From NCBI GenBank assembly GCA_009691645.1, contig SIAT01000069.1:1-8968 (forward strand): 8,968 nucleotides of DNA, read 5' to 3'. The DNA comes from Pedosphaera sp. Lineage in GTDB: Bacteria; Verrucomicrobiota; Verrucomicrobiia; Limisphaerales; SIAT01. Positions 7,463 to 8,968 of this stretch are shown piece by piece; the stretch's first letter is position 1, and the number at the start of each line of letters is the position of its first letter. The notes below the pieces were generated by a model that made no database searches, was not told the DNA's origin, and saw only the letters and a list, made by a program, of their open reading frames with translations. A program made the translations under genes and the position numbers.

Positions 7463-8208
7463 TGATTGAGGTGCGCGATCTGAAAAGGAGCTTCGGTACG
7501 CACTGTGTGTTGGATGGTGTCAGCTTTCGAATCGATGCCGGTGAAGCGGTCGTGATCATGGGCCGTAGCGGCGGCGGCAAAAGCGTTTTGCTCAAACACC
7601 TCGTCGGCCTTCTCTCGCCGGACGCGGGCGAAGTGCTCGTCGATGGCCGAAACATCGCGAATCTTGGCGAGCGACAGATGCTCGAGGTGCGCAGCAAGTT
7701 CGGGGTGCTCTTCCAAGGAGCCGCTTTATTTGACTCGCTCACGGTGGCGGAGAATGTCGGTTTTGCGCTGAGTCGGTCTGGCAAATGCACGCCGGCGGAG
7801 GTTGCAAACCGCGTGGCCGAGATGCTCGATATGGTTGAGCTTCCCGGCATTCAGGATAAAAAGCCGGCGGAGCTTTCCGGCGGGATGCGCAAACGTGTGG
7901 GTCTTGCCCGTGCCATCGTCCATCGTCCGGCCATCGTGTTGTATGATGAGCCGACGACAGGCCTTGACCCAGTGGTGTCGGACAGCATTGACCAACTCAT
8001 CCTGCGCGTTTGTGAGCAAATGAAGGTAACCTCGATTGTCGTGACTCACGACATGCGCAGCGCGCGGCGCATAGGAAAGCGGATTCTGTACCTGCGCGAT
8101 AGGCGGATTTATCTCGACGCGCCGACCGAGGCGGTCTTCGCTTCAACGGACCCAGCGGTCCATCGGTTTGTGAACGGTATTTCGATCCCGAAGGAGATCA
8201 CGTTTTGA
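7459..8208 (+). CDS. mlaF: MlaF-type ABC transporter ATP-binding protein
   Basis: A 249-residue ATPase that energises the MlaE permease from the cytoplasm. Motifs: Walker A GRSGGGKS (35-42), Q-loop Gln86 within the MlaF-characteristic GVLFQGAALFDSLTVAENV (82-100), signature LSGGMRKRVGLARA (139-152), Walker B IVLYDEP with TTGLDP (159-171) and H-loop His197. The LSGGM-KR signature and the LF-GALFDSLTV block separate MlaF/Mkl proteins from amino-acid importer ATPases. The ATG at 7459 shares ATGA with the mlaE stop; a second in-frame ATG immediately follows at 7462, and either may be used. Its stop shares one base with the mlaD start (TGATG). The tight junctions on both sides indicate one operon and coupled translation. 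All catalytic residues are present, so it should be active. Confidence 0.93.
   Translation: MMIEVRDLKRSFGTHCVLDGVSFRIDAGEAVVIMGRSGGGKSVLLKHLVGLLSPDAGEVLVDGRNIANLGERQMLEVRSKFGVLFQGAALFDSLTVAENVGFALSRSGKCTPAEVANRVAEMLDMVELPGIQDKKPAELSGGMRKRVGLARAIVHRPAIVLYDEPTTGLDPVVSDSIDQLILRVCEQMKVTSIVVTHDMRSARRIGKRILYLRDRRIYLDAPTEAVFASTDPAVHRFVNGISIPKEITF
8191..8198 (+). promoter_or_regulatory. Strong ribosome binding site of mlaD
   Basis: AAGGAGAT, nearly the full Shine-Dalgarno consensus, sits inside the end of mlaF 9 nt before the ATG at 8208. It fixes that start over the in-frame ATG at 8223 and is the strongest such site in the window. Confidence 0.75.
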
Positions 8209-8968
8209 TGAAGAACGAACGGATGCAATTGAAAGTGGGGATGTTTATCGTCGTCGGCTTGGCGCTGATTGCCGGGCTCGCGATGGTTTTCACCAAAGGC
8301 TTCAGCAAGTGGGATCCGACCTATGAAGTGCGCCTCCTCACGCCCAATGCCGTTGGCATCAAGCCCGGCGTCGGCGTGCTGATGTCTGGTGTCCGCGTGG
8401 GCGATGTGGCTAGCGTCGAGTTGGTCAGTGGTACCAATCCCGTGGCGCTGGGGTTGAAGATCGCTAAGAATCTAAAAATCCACAGCGCCGCGCAGTTCAG
8501 GATCGAGATGTCCGGCTTCCTCGGTGATCAGTATGTTGCCATCATTCCGCCGCAGAACCCCGAGTCGCCGCAGAACCCCGAGTCGTATCTCAAGCCGGGC
8601 GACGAAAGGATCTGCGCCGAACCGTTCAACATCCAAGGTGCGGCGCGCAAGGCGGAACGCCTGTTCGAGAGCCTCGATGCCGCCGTGCGCAAAGTGGATG
8701 GTGTGGTGAGCCGTGTGGATCGGACGCTTCTCGCGGAAGAGACGATCACGAATCTCACCACCGCGCTGGCGAACTTTCAGAAGATTTCCGACCGCTTGAA
8801 TAAGGTGGGCAACAACCTGGAGGAGGTCTCGCAAATTGGCGTGAAGATGGTCGGGCGCATCGATGATTTGATTGCCACGAATTCTCCGCCGCTGACGCAG
8901 AGCATAAGCAACTTCGTCCAGTTTTCCAGCAAGCTCGACCGCACCGCGGCTGACTTGGAGCGTATCGT
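8208..8968 (+). CDS. mlaD: MlaD-type MCE-domain substrate-binding protein (3'-partial)
   Basis: The reading frame runs without a stop to the window edge (253 codons seen). The product has a short basic cytoplasmic N-terminus, one membrane anchor at about 11-30 (GMFIVVGLALIAGLAMVF), then an MCE domain at about 38-114. The MCE domain shows GIKPGVGVLMSGVRVGDVAS (50-69) and GFLGDQYVAIIP (103-114), both typical of the fold. In Mla-type systems the MCE protein forms a periplasmic hexameric ring on MlaE through which lipid passes. After the domain comes a long stretch of predicted amphipathic helix (about 140 onward, heptad-like leucine/valine/isoleucine spacing), already longer than the E. coli MlaD tail. 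A perfect 18-bp tandem repeat duplicates PQNPES at residues 115-126. The start at 8208 overlaps the mlaF stop by one base and has an AAGGAGAT upstream. Confidence 0.92.
   Translation, partial: MKNERMQLKVGMFIVVGLALIAGLAMVFTKGFSKWDPTYEVRLLTPNAVGIKPGVGVLMSGVRVGDVASVELVSGTNPVALGLKIAKNLKIHSAAQFRIEMSGFLGDQYVAIIPPQNPESPQNPESYLKPGDERICAEPFNIQGAARKAERLFESLDAAVRKVDGVVSRVDRTLLAEETITNLTTALANFQKISDRLNKVGNNLEEVSQIGVKMVGRIDDLIATNSPPLTQSISNFVQFSSKLDRTAADLERI
8550..8585 (+). repeat. Perfect 18-bp tandem duplication inside mlaD
   Basis: CCGCAGAACCCCGAGTCG occurs twice head to tail (8550-8567 and 8568-8585). The unit is a multiple of three, so the frame is kept and the protein carries PQNPES twice, immediately after the last MCE strand. 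Absolute identity of the copies points to a recent slippage or duplication. Confidence 0.95.

Overview
The window is a gene-dense, GC-rich, entirely plus-strand stretch with eight protein-coding genes, two of them cut by the window edges. It carries outer-membrane trafficking machinery (LolCDE-type and Mla-type transporters), so the cell is a diderm. It also carries the McsA-McsB-ClpC protein-arginine-phosphorylation and proteolysis set best known from Firmicutes. That mixture, and the general look of the ClpC and aminotransferase proteins, suggest the Verrucomicrobiota or a related PVC-group lineage. This assignment is an inference, not something the sequence proves.

Layout. (1) Positions 2-1457: the C-terminal part of a LolC/LolE-type (FtsX-fold) permease, overlapping a LolD-type ATPase by 8 nt. 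Together they look like a lipoprotein-releasing ABC transporter. (2) Positions 1548-2414: a class IV PLP aminotransferase resembling branched-chain aminotransferase IlvE. (3) Positions 2428-4019: mcsA and mcsB, overlapping by 4 nt (ATGA). (4) Positions 4121-6622: clpC, a complete two-ring Hsp100 unfoldase. (5) Positions 6689-8968: mlaE, mlaF and mlaD (cut by the window end), tightly coupled by ATGA and TGATG junctions, encoding a phospholipid (MCE-type) ABC transporter.

How the genes work together. McsB with its zinc-finger partner McsA should phosphorylate arginines on damaged proteins. ClpC would then recognise phospho-arginine through its N-domain and feed substrates to ClpP, which is encoded elsewhere. 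The residues expected for both steps are visible: an RDxxRA motif in McsB, two GTEH glutamates in the ClpC N-domain, and an IGFG ClpP-docking loop. The repressor gene ctsR, which usually heads this operon in Firmicutes, is not here; the gene in front of mcsA is the aminotransferase. The flanking Lol and Mla transporters both serve the outer envelope, with lipoproteins on one side and phospholipids on the other.

Nothing in the window looks like a mobile element, CRISPR array, RNA gene or wholly new system. The less ordinary details are a perfect 18-bp in-frame tandem duplication in mlaD, an unusually long helical tail on MlaD, two small adjacent hairpins in front of mlaE, and the ctsR-less McsAB-ClpC arrangement in an apparently diderm bacterium.
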